Assembly (NCBI GenBank): GCA_002450095.1
Contig: DJYK01000028.1
Location: 62,001-126,000, forward strand
Reading direction: 5' to 3'
Origin: Mageeibacillus sp. UBA6980
Lineage (GTDB): Bacteria; Bacillota; Clostridia; Saccharofermentanales; Saccharofermentanaceae
DNA length: 64,000 bases
A model generated the notes under the pieces. That model was not told the DNA's origin. It worked only from the letters and a program-made list of their open reading frames with translations, and searched no databases. Below are positions 25,227 through 33,962 of this stretch, piece by piece. A program made the translations under genes and the position numbers. Numbering within the stretch: position 1 is the first letter of the stretch; each line of letters begins with the position of its first letter.

Positions 25227-25685
25227 ATGAATATACGGATCGCCGAAGAGAAAGACTTTAATACTGTAAAAGATATCACTCAGGATACGATAAAGAGTGC
25301 CTATCCCAAATACTATCCGCAAGGAGCAGTCCTCTTCTTTTCAGAGTATCACTCAGACGAGAAAATCATAAGAGATATACGGGCTGGAAATGTTTACCTT
25401 CTTATAAGTGAAGAAGACATCCCGGCAGGTACGGTAACGATCTCAGATAATGAGATCGACAGGTTATTTGTTCTGCCTTCGTTCCAGCATCGAGGCTATG
25501 GCAAAGCGCTTCTCGATATGGCTGAGGAGAAGATATATTCATCCTACGATGTTATTAAGCTCTTCGCTTCTCTTCAGGCTAAGAATATGTACCTTAAACG
25601 AGGTTATAAGGAAGTCGAATATCTTACGATAGACACCGGTCACAATGATTATCTTTGTACCAGTGTCATGGAACGTCATATATGA
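25227..25685 (+). CDS. GNAT-family N-acetyltransferase
   Basis: 152 residues. Begins MNIRIAEEKDF and carries the acetyl-CoA motif A as FVLPSFQHRGYGKALLD (Q/RxxGxG/A type), followed by a YLKRGYKEVEY strand-helix end. GGAGGG lies before ATG 25227, which is preferred over an upstream in-frame ATG at 25170. The substrate is unknown. Followed 26 bases later by the C-GCAxxG protein gene. Confidence 0.88.
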   Translation: MNIRIAEEKDFNTVKDITQDTIKSAYPKYYPQGAVLFFSEYHSDEKIIRDIRAGNVYLLISEEDIPAGTVTISDNEIDRLFVLPSFQHRGYGKALLDMAEEKIYSSYDVIKLFASLQAKNMYLKRGYKEVEYLTIDTGHNDYLCTSVMERHI

Positions 25686-25711
25686 TCAACCGGCTTCTGT
25701 GAGGTGGACTT

Positions 25712-26128
25712 ATGTTGAAAGATAATTATAAGAAATACTATTTTGAAGGCAATTATAACTGCGCCGAAGCGATAATAAGGGCAGGAAACGACTACTACGA
25801 CCTGGGTCTTCACGACCGCGATATGATTCTCCTCGGAGGATTCGGAGCAGGGATACAGACAGGTAATACGTGCGGTGCGGTACTCGCAGGAGTCTCCATC
25901 CTGTCTATGAAATACATTGAAGCAAAAGCCCATGAGAGCACTGATATCAAACCCGTAACAAGGATGCTTATACAGAGGTTCAACGGCAGGTACGGCTCAG
26001 TGCTTTGCAAGGATATCAAACCACAGTCATTTAAGCCGGAGATCAGATGTCAAAACACTATCGAGACTGCCTGCGACATTATCGAGGAAGTGATCGAGGA
26101 ATACGAGAGCAAACGCGCTCTGAATTGA
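25712..26128 (+). CDS. C-GCAxxG-C-C family protein
   Basis: 138 residues with the family's cysteine pattern: NYNCAEAI, GGFGAGIQTGNTCGAVLAG, then single Cys in SVLCKDI, EIRCQNT and ETACDII. Members are predicted redox or metal-cluster proteins; the biochemical role is not established. GAGGTG precedes the ATG. It is convergent with the lipase gene, 2 bases apart. Confidence 0.85.
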   Translation: MLKDNYKKYYFEGNYNCAEAIIRAGNDYYDLGLHDRDMILLGGFGAGIQTGNTCGAVLAGVSILSMKYIEAKAHESTDIKPVTRMLIQRFNGRYGSVLCKDIKPQSFKPEIRCQNTIETACDIIEEVIEEYESKRALN

Positions 26129-26130
26129 TC

Positions 26131-27465
26131 TCAGAATCCTTTTTCCCTGAGATCTGAAACCAACTTCACATACGTCTCGCGCACATCGAACCCGTCGATA
26201 TTCTCGCGGTTAAGATCGATCATGTCGCCGTGAGTTATACCCCTTCTTTTGCGCGGTGTGACAAATGTAAAGGAATCTCCCCATTTCATGGAAGGCGTTG
26301 ACACGAGTCCGTCATTTGGCCCGTCAAAATACTTTACAAAGTGATATGAAAGATTTAACGGGAACCTCCCTCCCAAAGCAGACACGGAATTGGACCCGAC
26401 GCTCTGATAGTAAACATCAGGTGAATCCGGACATTCTTCGTTAAAGGCCATACAGGCCGAATGCGTAAGATCGGTTACGGCCTCAATGAAATTCGGATCC
26501 TTATCACCTGCCTTGCGCAAGGCCGCATTATACTTCCCTGCCACTGCATCCTTCAGCCCCTGAGGGGCCTTATTCAGAAGATAGTCTGCAAACTGGCAGC
26601 CTCTGTGAGGCGTATTTATCGTAGTTAGCGATGCGACATACGGTGCGCAGCCGTACTTGCTTATTGCGCATCTCGAATCAAGTCCGCCCTTGCTGTGTGC
26701 AATGATGTTGACCTTGCCGCAATGCGTCTCCTCCACTATCTTCCTGATCTTAACCGCAAGCTCCTTCGCACATTCATCAACGGAGGCGGCAGACTGCTGA
26801 TCCCCGTAATAGACTGTGGCGCCGTTCTCGATGAGGTCTTCGGGGATCCTTCCCCAGTAGTTAAAGAATTTGAAATCCCTGAAGAACACACCGTGCACCA
26901 TAAGGATAGGATACTTTGTCTTACAGATCTGATCCGCTTTACGGCTTTGATTAAGCTTGTATCTTGCATCTTCTTCCTTATACTCACGTGAAGTGATACT
27001 GATTATCTTTCCTAAGGCGATAAGATGCGCAATGGGAATCATGCCGCAGAGGATACCTATGAGACGCCATTTCATTCCAAGTTGTTTGGACGATAAATAA
27101 ACACGGGTTATCCCGTTCCAGAATATTATATTCCCCGCGATGACGGCGATTATTATCTCGGCAATAACAGCCTCATTCCAATAATCCCGTTGCCCTGAGA
27201 TCCCGCAGAAGACTATTAAGTAAGCCGTCAGCGCGATCACGTCAGAAATACACGTAACCAGAAACCCCGTAAGGAGCACGACCCCTCTTTGTATCCTCTT
27301 ATCTTTCTTTCTGGGGAACCTTCGAAAAGACGGAACTATATTGAAAAAGATAAAAACAACAAAGGCGATCCCGGATATCGGAACAACCTGATCGAACAAG
27401 TCCAGCACATCCGTTATCAATGCGATGTTCGAGAATATGATAAATACAATAAATGATAAGATCAC
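26131..27465 (-). CDS. Membrane-anchored alpha/beta-hydrolase lipase
   Basis: 444 residues. Four hydrophobic helices (~1-140) are followed by a lipase domain starting YPILMVHGVFFRD. The nucleophile elbow is AHSKGG (Ser near residue 257), with the oxyanion motif HGVF. DGPNDGLVS and ITHGDMIDL probably supply the catalytic Asp and His, as in bacterial family I lipases. The GTG start follows directly on the stop of the upstream acyltransferase with AGAGGGA before it, so the two are coupled. A lipid or ester substrate in the membrane is likely. Confidence 0.85.
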   Translation of the reverse strand: MILSFIVFIIFSNIALITDVLDLFDQVVPISGIAFVVFIFFNIVPSFRRFPRKKDKRIQRGVVLLTGFLVTCISDVIALTAYLIVFCGISGQRDYWNEAVIAEIIIAVIAGNIIFWNGITRVYLSSKQLGMKWRLIGILCGMIPIAHLIALGKIISITSREYKEEDARYKLNQSRKADQICKTKYPILMVHGVFFRDFKFFNYWGRIPEDLIENGATVYYGDQQSAASVDECAKELAVKIRKIVEETHCGKVNIIAHSKGGLDSRCAISKYGCAPYVASLTTINTPHRGCQFADYLLNKAPQGLKDAVAGKYNAALRKAGDKDPNFIEAVTDLTHSACMAFNEECPDSPDVYYQSVGSNSVSALGGRFPLNLSYHFVKYFDGPNDGLVSTPSMKWGDSFTFVTPRKRRGITHGDMIDLNRENIDGFDVRETYVKLVSDLREKGF

Positions 27466-28566
27466 TTAGTCCCTCTTCCGAATTACTTTTCTAATTCTAC
27501 CGCTTATTATTACATGAATAAAGACCGATACGAGGATCACCGTAACAACGTAACCCGACCATGTAAATGTCGATCTGAAATTGATGTTAAGACCGAACGC
27601 GAGATTAAGCGTAGATATAAGAAGCTGTATCGGAAAATGAACGAAGTATATGATATTCGATAATCTGCCGAGCATTGTAAGAGGCTTCAAAGACAAGAAA
27701 GAATTAACCGGCTTGAAGAACAAAGTTGTCAGCAGAACAGATGATCCGAGTAAAACGGATGAGATAAAGTAATTGTGAGTGGAATAATTGATCAAAGGCT
27801 CCAGGAATCTTCCGTTAACAAACAGAACATACAAGACGGTCGCAACAACAGCGGATGCTATTCCGAGGTAATATCGATTGATCTTTACCGACTCGTAAAG
27901 TTTATAAAGAAGTATGCCCGTAAACAGACATACTATCCCCCTTGTAACAAGATAATTCAAAACAGGGTCGAAGAACAGGAAACTGTAATTAATAAGTCCC
28001 AAAAGTATCATCAGAAAAGAGATCAGGACAAGGTGCCTGTCCTTTTTTATCAGCCTTATCACTATATAGAAAATAATATATACAAGGAACAGAACACTGA
28101 TGTACCACATCGGTGAGTTAAACGATAAACGGAAAGAGAACCAGTTTTGTACGAGCAACAGATTGAGGATAAAATGAGGAAGATCGTAGCTTATTGCTAT
28201 GTATTCATATTCAGTTAATGAGTAGTATATCGGATGGATCGCTGCAACGATCAGCAATGTGATCAGGTGCATGGGATATATTGCTTTAAGTCTTCTGAAA
28301 ATAAAGTCTTTAAATAACAAGTCGTTATTACGGATGCGGTCTTTATAATTAAGCATCAATGTAAATCCTGACATGATAAACAGAAGCTCCACAAGATGAT
28401 ACCCGTTTTGAAAGGAATAATTGAATACGTGAGGCATCAGAAAATCCATCTTCTCAAACATGGCAAAATGCTGGTAATGCCAGCAAAAAGATATCAGAAA
28501 AACCGCTATTCCCCTCAATCCGTCAAATGATTCTATGCGCTTTGTATTCATAGATACATTACACAT
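27466..28566 (-). CDS. Acyltransferase family 3 membrane protein (OafA type)
   Basis: 366 residues with about ten transmembrane helices. The opening SFDGLRGIAVFLI and the early His (SFCWHYQH), then LFIMSGFTLML, are hallmarks of family 3 O-acyltransferases that modify surface glycans. TGAGGGA lies before ATG 28566, so this start is preferred over ATG 28593. It forms an operon with the lipase. The acceptor is unknown. Confidence 0.87.
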   Translation of the reverse strand: MCNVSMNTKRIESFDGLRGIAVFLISFCWHYQHFAMFEKMDFLMPHVFNYSFQNGYHLVELLFIMSGFTLMLNYKDRIRNNDLLFKDFIFRRLKAIYPMHLITLLIVAAIHPIYYSLTEYEYIAISYDLPHFILNLLLVQNWFSFRLSFNSPMWYISVLFLVYIIFYIVIRLIKKDRHLVLISFLMILLGLINYSFLFFDPVLNYLVTRGIVCLFTGILLYKLYESVKINRYYLGIASAVVATVLYVLFVNGRFLEPLINYSTHNYFISSVLLGSSVLLTTLFFKPVNSFLSLKPLTMLGRLSNIIYFVHFPIQLLISTLNLAFGLNINFRSTFTWSGYVVTVILVSVFIHVIISGRIRKVIRKRD

Positions 28567-28599
28567 TATAAATCCCTCAATGGCAATAAACAAAATTTA

Positions 28600-28628
28600 T
28601 TGACAAGCGCATTTTGACGTGCTAAAAA
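28600..28628 (+). promoter_or_regulatory. Promoter of the mgtE leader transcript
   Basis: A perfect -35 TTGACA (28600-28605), 17-base spacer and weak -10 TAAAAA (28623-28628). It predicts an untranslated leader of about 175 bases before mgtE. Confidence 0.55.
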
Positions 28629-28671
28629 AGGGTGTAATTCAAAAATCCATTTAAAAAGTGAGGTGAACAAA

Positions 28672-28758
28672 GTGACTAACGGCGACAGTTGCGGGTCAGA
28701 CGGACAATGTAGCGGATATCGCTTTGTTGCTTTGTTTACTGACAAAATACCCGCTTAA
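28672..28758 (+). CDS. 28-residue leader peptide upstream of mgtE
   Basis: A small frame starting GTG, with GAGGTGA six bases upstream, encodes a Gly/Cys-rich peptide (TNGDSCGSDGQCSGYRF) and a hydrophobic end (VALFTDKIPA). It ends 52 bases before the mgtE start. The strong ribosome site and position suggest a regulatory leader whose translation controls the downstream hairpin. The two Cys in CGSDGQC could sense metal or redox, but this is inference. Confidence 0.6.
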   Translation: MTNGDSCGSDGQCSGYRFVALFTDKIPA

Positions 28759-28770
28759 AACATAGTTCGG

Positions 28771-28806
28771 TTGTCCCTCCTGCCAACTTAATAAAGAGGA
28801 GGACAA
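28771..28806 (+). promoter_or_regulatory. Hairpin that buries the mgtE ribosome binding site
   Basis: TTGTCC (28771-28776) pairs with GGACAA (28801-28806), and TCCT (28778-28781) with AGGA (28797-28800), with one bulged C and a 15-base loop. The AGGAGG ribosome site is inside the stem. A second GGACAA at 28702-28707, within the leader ORF, could pair with TTGTCC instead and free the site. No M-box-like sequence is seen. Confidence 0.65.
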
Positions 28807-28810
28807 ACCA

Positions 28811-30187
28811 ATGGATTACAATAACGAGATCATCGCGATCATCCGCGGAAATTTCTCACCTAAGACAATGATGAATAAGCTCGACGATTACCATGCGAAT
28901 GACATCGCGGACGTAATGAGAGAACTCTCGACAGCCGAGCGTAAAAAGTTCTACAGAGTGTGCAGCCTTGATATGCTTGCCGAGATCTTCGAATACCTGG
29001 AAGAAGATGAAGCAGGTACCTATCTCAATGAGATGGATATCCGTAAAGCGGCGGCAGTCGTATCAAGACTCGACACAGATACGGCCGTAGGTATTCTCGG
29101 TACGATCGACAAGGATAAGCGTTCGCTGATCATAGGTACAGTCGATCCCGACGTTCAGAATGAGATCCGCCTCATCTCGTCGTTCGATGAGGACGAGATC
29201 GGCAGCCGTATGACGGTAAATTTCATCACGATCAAAGAAGAGATGACCGTCAAGCAGGCTATGAGTGCGCTCGTTAAGCAGGCTGAGGATAATGATAATA
29301 TCTCCACCCTTTTCGTAGTTGATGACGATAACGTCTTTTACGGCGCGATAGACCTTAAAGACCTTATCACGGCAAGAAGCGGCACCGCATTAGATGACAT
29401 AATCGCCACTTCGTTTCCTTATGTTTATGCAACAGAACAGACCGAGGATTGTATCGAGAAGCTCAAGGATTATGACGAGAGCCTTATCCCGGTCCTCGAT
29501 GAGAACAACAGGCTCTTAGGTGTCATTACGTCACAGAACATCATCGAAGTATCCGATGAGGAGATGGGTGAAGACTACGCGAGACTTGCAGGTCTTACTG
29601 CAGAGGAAGATCTTAACGAGCCTTTGGGACAGAGCATGAAGAAGCGTCTTCCCTGGCTCCTCGTACTGCTCCTGCTCGGAACCGTAGTCTCTACCGTTGT
29701 AGGAGCCTTCGAAGGAGTGGTCGCCAGACTTACATTGATAGTTGCTTTCCAGTCCCTGATACTCGACATGGCAGGTAACGTCGGCACACAGTCACTCGCC
29801 GTAACTATAAGAGTACTTACCGATGTCAATCTCACCTTAAAGCAGAAATTCCACCTCGTCTTCAAAGAAACCCGTGTCGGACTATTTAACGGGACACTTC
29901 TCGGTGCGGCTTCCTTTCTGCTGATAGGACTCTATCTTCTTTTGATGAAACAGCAGGATGCACTGATGTCCTTTGCGATCTCCGGATGTATAGGAATCTC
30001 GCTTCTCCTCGCGATGTTCATCTCAAGCGCGGTAGGTACGCTGATACCGCTGTTCTTTAAGAAGATCAACGTGGATCCCGCAGTTGCTTCAGGTCCGCTT
30101 ATAACCACCGTCAACGACCTCGTGGCAGTTGTCGCTTACTATGGAATGAGCTGGCTTTTGCTCCTTAACGTCCTTCACTTGGGTTGA
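28811..30187 (+). CDS. mgtE: Magnesium transporter MgtE
   Basis: 458 residues in MgtE order. The N-terminal helical MgtE_N domain (~1-130) is followed by two CBS domains (~135-255). Five membrane helices (~285-458) carry the pore motifs LDMAGNVGTQSL and DPAVASGPLITT with VNDL. It moves Mg2+ into the cell, gated by Mg2+ binding to the cytosolic domains. The ribosome site lies in a hairpin preceded by a leader ORF, so translation is probably controlled. A flavodoxin gene starts one base after its stop. Confidence 0.96.
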   Translation: MDYNNEIIAIIRGNFSPKTMMNKLDDYHANDIADVMRELSTAERKKFYRVCSLDMLAEIFEYLEEDEAGTYLNEMDIRKAAAVVSRLDTDTAVGILGTIDKDKRSLIIGTVDPDVQNEIRLISSFDEDEIGSRMTVNFITIKEEMTVKQAMSALVKQAEDNDNISTLFVVDDDNVFYGAIDLKDLITARSGTALDDIIATSFPYVYATEQTEDCIEKLKDYDESLIPVLDENNRLLGVITSQNIIEVSDEEMGEDYARLAGLTAEEDLNEPLGQSMKKRLPWLLVLLLLGTVVSTVVGAFEGVVARLTLIVAFQSLILDMAGNVGTQSLAVTIRVLTDVNLTLKQKFHLVFKETRVGLFNGTLLGAASFLLIGLYLLLMKQQDALMSFAISGCIGISLLLAMFISSAVGTLIPLFFKKINVDPAVASGPLITTVNDLVAVVAYYGMSWLLLLNVLHLG

Positions 30188-30188
30188 T

Positions 30189-30638
30189 ATGAACTCCGAT
30201 ATACTGCTCGTCTATTACTCTCTGACGTCTAAGACTCACGAGATCGCGCGACTCATAGGAAGAGCGGAAGGCTGTGATATGGACAGGATCGAGGTTTACG
30301 AGGAATACGTCGATATTCCCTTCGGCCTCAAACAAAGGCTTCTGAACGAAGGAGACTCATACCGGCCGAAGATCCGCGAGCTCTCTCATGACATACGAGA
30401 GTACGGTACAGTAATCCTCGGCATGCCCGTGTGGAACAACGACATCCCGGCACCGATGTTGACATTCATTGAATCCGTTGACTGGAGAGGAATACGTGTC
30501 CTGCCTTTCTTCTCTTCCGGAGGGGCGTTCATGAACATATATTCAAGCCTCAAACAAAGATGTAAGGGGGCCAGCCTCGCCGACCCCCTCTATCTCATTT
30601 ACGATGATTGCGGAAACTTCCTTAAGATCATAGAATGA
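30189..30638 (+). CDS. Flavodoxin-like protein
   Basis: 149 residues with the flavodoxin phosphate-binding loop YYSLTSKTHEIA near the N terminus, then GMPVWNNDIPAPMLTFIE and PFFSSGGAF, as in Flavodoxin_4 proteins. Probably carries electrons with FMN. Starts one base after mgtE and is almost certainly co-transcribed. It is convergent with the lipoprotein at 30644. Confidence 0.85.
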   Translation: MNSDILLVYYSLTSKTHEIARLIGRAEGCDMDRIEVYEEYVDIPFGLKQRLLNEGDSYRPKIRELSHDIREYGTVILGMPVWNNDIPAPMLTFIESVDWRGIRVLPFFSSGGAFMNIYSSLKQRCKGASLADPLYLIYDDCGNFLKIIE

Positions 30639-30643
30639 CATGA

Positions 30644-31912
30644 TCAGTTCGGATATAACTGCGTCGAGCCTCCGGGTTGATCGAAAGCACTGTTGCTGTA
30701 GTAAACGACGCCGTTGCTGCCTTCATAGACATAATCGTAAGCGGTGGATATCTGCACGCTCGATCCGTCTGACAATGTGTAATCGTTCTGATCGAAGATA
30801 TAATCCGAGAACCTGTCGCTCGAGTAGTTATCGGCTGACATCGCACTCTCTACGGACGCGAATGTCATTGCGGTCATCGCCTGTGCATACGCAGAGCTTG
30901 CCGCGCACTGCATATTCCAATTGTTGATGACCGTGGTCATTATCTCAGTGGCGATCGCATCGTTTGCGTCGATAAACTGATCGTTGACATTCGTGTTATC
31001 AATGAACATCTGGAAGATCGTGTCATGGTTCTGCCGATACTCATCCATAGGACATACCATAAGATAGTATCCCGGAATATCCCAGATTATAAGCGTATCA
31101 CTGTATCCGTAACCTTCTGTGGTGATCTGATATCCGCGCACTTCACAGGCAACGCATATCGCGTACTCACCCATACCGTCGATATTATACGAATACACTC
31201 TTTGAGCGGCCGTAAGCTCTTCCCAGTCCAAAGTCATTCCGGGGACCTGTCCTGATACAAGGCGCTCATGATACTCTTCATCTCTTGTCGTCAGTGCATT
31301 GTTATATAAAGACATATCCTCATCTGACACATAGACCGCATCGGGAGCGATCGTCGCGGCGATTTCATCGCATGTAGCCGCCGCATCCTGATAGGTCTTC
31401 ATAAAGACATATAACTGCTGATCCAATGCGCCTTCCTCGTGAGAGAAGTATCCGCTGATCCTCTGAATATAGCCTTCACCGCATTTATAGAGCAATAATG
31501 CATTGTCATCGTTACGGGTCAGGACCTCCGAGACTCTTATCGGATAACTGAGGCAGGTTGTTTCATCGCAGTAGTTGATGATGGTCTCACCGGTATAGCC
31601 TTCGGGAACGGCTACCGATCCGACGATCGCTTCGTCCCAGTACATAGGCTCCATAGTAAAAGAATAAACGTCAGACGGAGCGTCGATAACATCTGTCCCG
31701 GTTGTTACATCCGGCCTGTCAGAAGTCGTCGAAGAGGTCGAAGAAGTTGTCTCACTGCCCGCACTTCTTCTTTCCAGGATATCCGAGATACCGGAATCAC
31801 CGTCATCATCATCTCTGTCACGTCTCGACGAACGGTTCGAATCGCCTTTCAGGAAGGAACATCCTGAGAGAATAAGAGAGAGTATCAGCAATATGGGAAT
31901 TAATCTCTTCAT
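30644..31912 (-). CDS. Lipoprotein, unknown function
   Basis: 422 residues from ATG 31912 (GGAGG upstream; an ATG 45 bases earlier has none). The lipobox is LSGC, followed by an Arg/Asp-rich stretch (RRDRDDDDGD), a Ser/Thr-rich linker and a mixed alpha/beta globular region (~95-420). No motif I recognise. The C terminus is rich in Tyr, Ser and Asp. It sits downstream of the membrane glycosyltransferase-like pair but 115 bases away, so co-transcription is uncertain. Confidence 0.75.
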   Translation of the reverse strand: MKRLIPILLILSLILSGCSFLKGDSNRSSRRDRDDDDGDSGISDILERRSAGSETTSSTSSTTSDRPDVTTGTDVIDAPSDVYSFTMEPMYWDEAIVGSVAVPEGYTGETIINYCDETTCLSYPIRVSEVLTRNDDNALLLYKCGEGYIQRISGYFSHEEGALDQQLYVFMKTYQDAAATCDEIAATIAPDAVYVSDEDMSLYNNALTTRDEEYHERLVSGQVPGMTLDWEELTAAQRVYSYNIDGMGEYAICVACEVRGYQITTEGYGYSDTLIIWDIPGYYLMVCPMDEYRQNHDTIFQMFIDNTNVNDQFIDANDAIATEIMTTVINNWNMQCAASSAYAQAMTAMTFASVESAMSADNYSSDRFSDYIFDQNDYTLSDGSSVQISTAYDYVYEGSNGVVYYSNSAFDQPGGSTQLYPN

Positions 31913-32027
31913 AGCAGAACCTCCATAAGACAGTATAGTATAAAGAAATTTTAACATGCAGGGATACCGCAGGAAGCCTGTTTACTTTTATTTAACGATA
32001 TGTTTTATGAATCACAACAGATTAAGA

Positions 32028-33962
32028 TCAGCCGATATAACAATAGCACCAGAAGCAGAAGACAAGGAATGCATAGAATATGATGACTCTTCCCGCAAGT
32101 AATCTTCTGTCCGCCGCATAGACCGTACCGTTACCGAAGACCCTGTCACGTCTTCTGTAAAAAAAGACCGCAAGATATATAAGGATAACAGCCGCAACAG
32201 ACCTTACGAAGCTCATGGCAAAAGGCGATGCGTTTTTCAGGATTCCCGCGAACGACACTCCGCTGTACTTATGATCCCCGACAGGAAGAAGACCGTCCTC
32301 GACCATATAGACAATATTGCACTCGGTATCGGACTCCAGAATAAGCAGAGGCTCCAATACCGCCGTCAGGAGCAATATCCTGTTGTTTCCCGTAAACGAC
32401 ACAAGGAATGACAATGACAGGACAAGCGGGATAAGCCACTGCGGGTGCCAGTCAACGAAGGCCGCGAAGGCCGCATATACCGCGAACACTACCGTCATGG
32501 AGCGATACAGAAGTCCGGGTCTGTCATCTGCTTTTACGTCGCTTATGTAGCAGAGGATACAGATCCCTGCGTACAGCATGATAAACAAAGACACTCCGCC
32601 CACGCTTCTCTCGAACAGCTTATCCGTAAAGCCGTGCCAGCTTGAGACCATATAGGACACCACATGATAGCCTGCACTTCTTTCAAAAAGTAACATTGTT
32701 ACAGCTTTTACCGACAGGCAGATCAGCATATTTATAACGATATCCCTCACCCGTTTGTTGACGAGAAGTATCAACGGGATAAATACCATCAGGGGAAGGA
32801 GCTTCATCGATACTGCGAAAGCCATGATCAGAGAGAACACCCTGTATCTTCCTCTGTAGTAAAAGGTAAGTGCTGTGAGCATCAGGATAACGTAAAGGAT
32901 ATCGAGCTGTCCGAAAGCTATGGTTATGTATAAAAGAAGCGGAGAGAATATACAGAACCTTCTGACGCTTTGCCTGAAGTCTTTGGGCATATCGGCAAGA
33001 TCGCATATCTTTCCCGTAAGTTTCACCGCAAGAAGCGTCAATACCGCCACGATCACATTGAGATAGAGAACGAGGAAATTGCCTATTATGCTGTATTCCA
33101 CGCCGCCGTCCGTAAAGAACGAGAACGGTATCATGAGTAACGCTACCGGTATTATCAGCAGAACATTATAGTTATAGCCGTAATACAGGCTCGCGCTCCC
33201 GTTCATAAGCTCGGCGTTATAGGCATAATCATAATAATCAAAGAACTTTCCGGCCTTGACGGCATCGATCATGCGAAGTCCGCTCTTGGCGATCATAAAA
33301 AGATCATAGAACTGATTTATAAACAGCACTGCCATAATGACGCCTGCCGCCATAAGGACTCTCTCGATAAAGTCGCGATTCCTGTCGTCGCTTTGTCCCG
33401 CATAATAAAGATACATAAGAATCAGAGCGGCAAAGAACAGATAGACGACCGTAAAGAATCCTTTCGACGGGGCACCTTCAAAAGAACCCTCTATCCTGTA
33501 GCACAAGTTCCCGTTATCGTCGATGCCGACATCTATACCTTCGGCATCATTGACAGTTAAAGACAATGTATAAATCTCGCCCTTACAAAGAGGCAAGGCT
33601 TTGACATCAAAACGCTCCTCATAAACGGAGGCGACCTCATGGGAATAGACAATCGTCCCTTCTGAGTCAGTAAGATTAAGAACGGCATCCATCCTCCCGA
33701 CCGGGTCCGAATAAGCCGTTACATCCGCCATGTCTATCCCGATCCCCGTAAGTCTGTCAAACGGCGCATAGAACGAGACGCTGACCGATCTTCCCTCACC
33801 TTTGTTCTCATAGGATGCAAGCTCATTGGAGTAAGACTTGGACCAGAAGCTCATCAAAGGTGCTGTCGTGACAAGAAACAGGTACACCAAAGAAAGGACC
33901 GCGAGAACGCCGACGGTCAGTGCAACATTTCTTTTCCTGATGTCAGATCCTCTAACCAACAT
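32028..33962 (-). CDS. Polytopic membrane protein, GT-C glycosyltransferase-like (paralogue B)
   Basis: 644 residues: one N-terminal helix, a beta-rich extracytoplasmic domain (~40-165), then about ten helices. SGLRMIDAVKAGKFFDYYDY after a helix pair and the later VDWHPQWLIPL resemble GT-C-fold mannosyl or arabinosyl transferases. A lipid-linked sugar donor is inferred. It is the tandem copy of the upstream gene, same length and co-linear throughout. Its ATG lies 11 bases inside that gene's end. Confidence 0.7.
   Translation of the reverse strand: MLVRGSDIRKRNVALTVGVLAVLSLVYLFLVTTAPLMSFWSKSYSNELASYENKGEGRSVSVSFYAPFDRLTGIGIDMADVTAYSDPVGRMDAVLNLTDSEGTIVYSHEVASVYEERFDVKALPLCKGEIYTLSLTVNDAEGIDVGIDDNGNLCYRIEGSFEGAPSKGFFTVVYLFFAALILMYLYYAGQSDDRNRDFIERVLMAAGVIMAVLFINQFYDLFMIAKSGLRMIDAVKAGKFFDYYDYAYNAELMNGSASLYYGYNYNVLLIIPVALLMIPFSFFTDGGVEYSIIGNFLVLYLNVIVAVLTLLAVKLTGKICDLADMPKDFRQSVRRFCIFSPLLLYITIAFGQLDILYVILMLTALTFYYRGRYRVFSLIMAFAVSMKLLPLMVFIPLILLVNKRVRDIVINMLICLSVKAVTMLLFERSAGYHVVSYMVSSWHGFTDKLFERSVGGVSLFIMLYAGICILCYISDVKADDRPGLLYRSMTVVFAVYAAFAAFVDWHPQWLIPLVLSLSFLVSFTGNNRILLLTAVLEPLLILESDTECNIVYMVEDGLLPVGDHKYSGVSFAGILKNASPFAMSFVRSVAAVILIYLAVFFYRRRDRVFGNGTVYAADRRLLAGRVIIFYAFLVFCFWCYCYIG

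Noticed and set aside
28629..28811. M-box or ykoY-type riboswitch before mgtE
   Set aside because: I could not find the conserved core sequences of either; the leader ORF and hairpin explain the region better.
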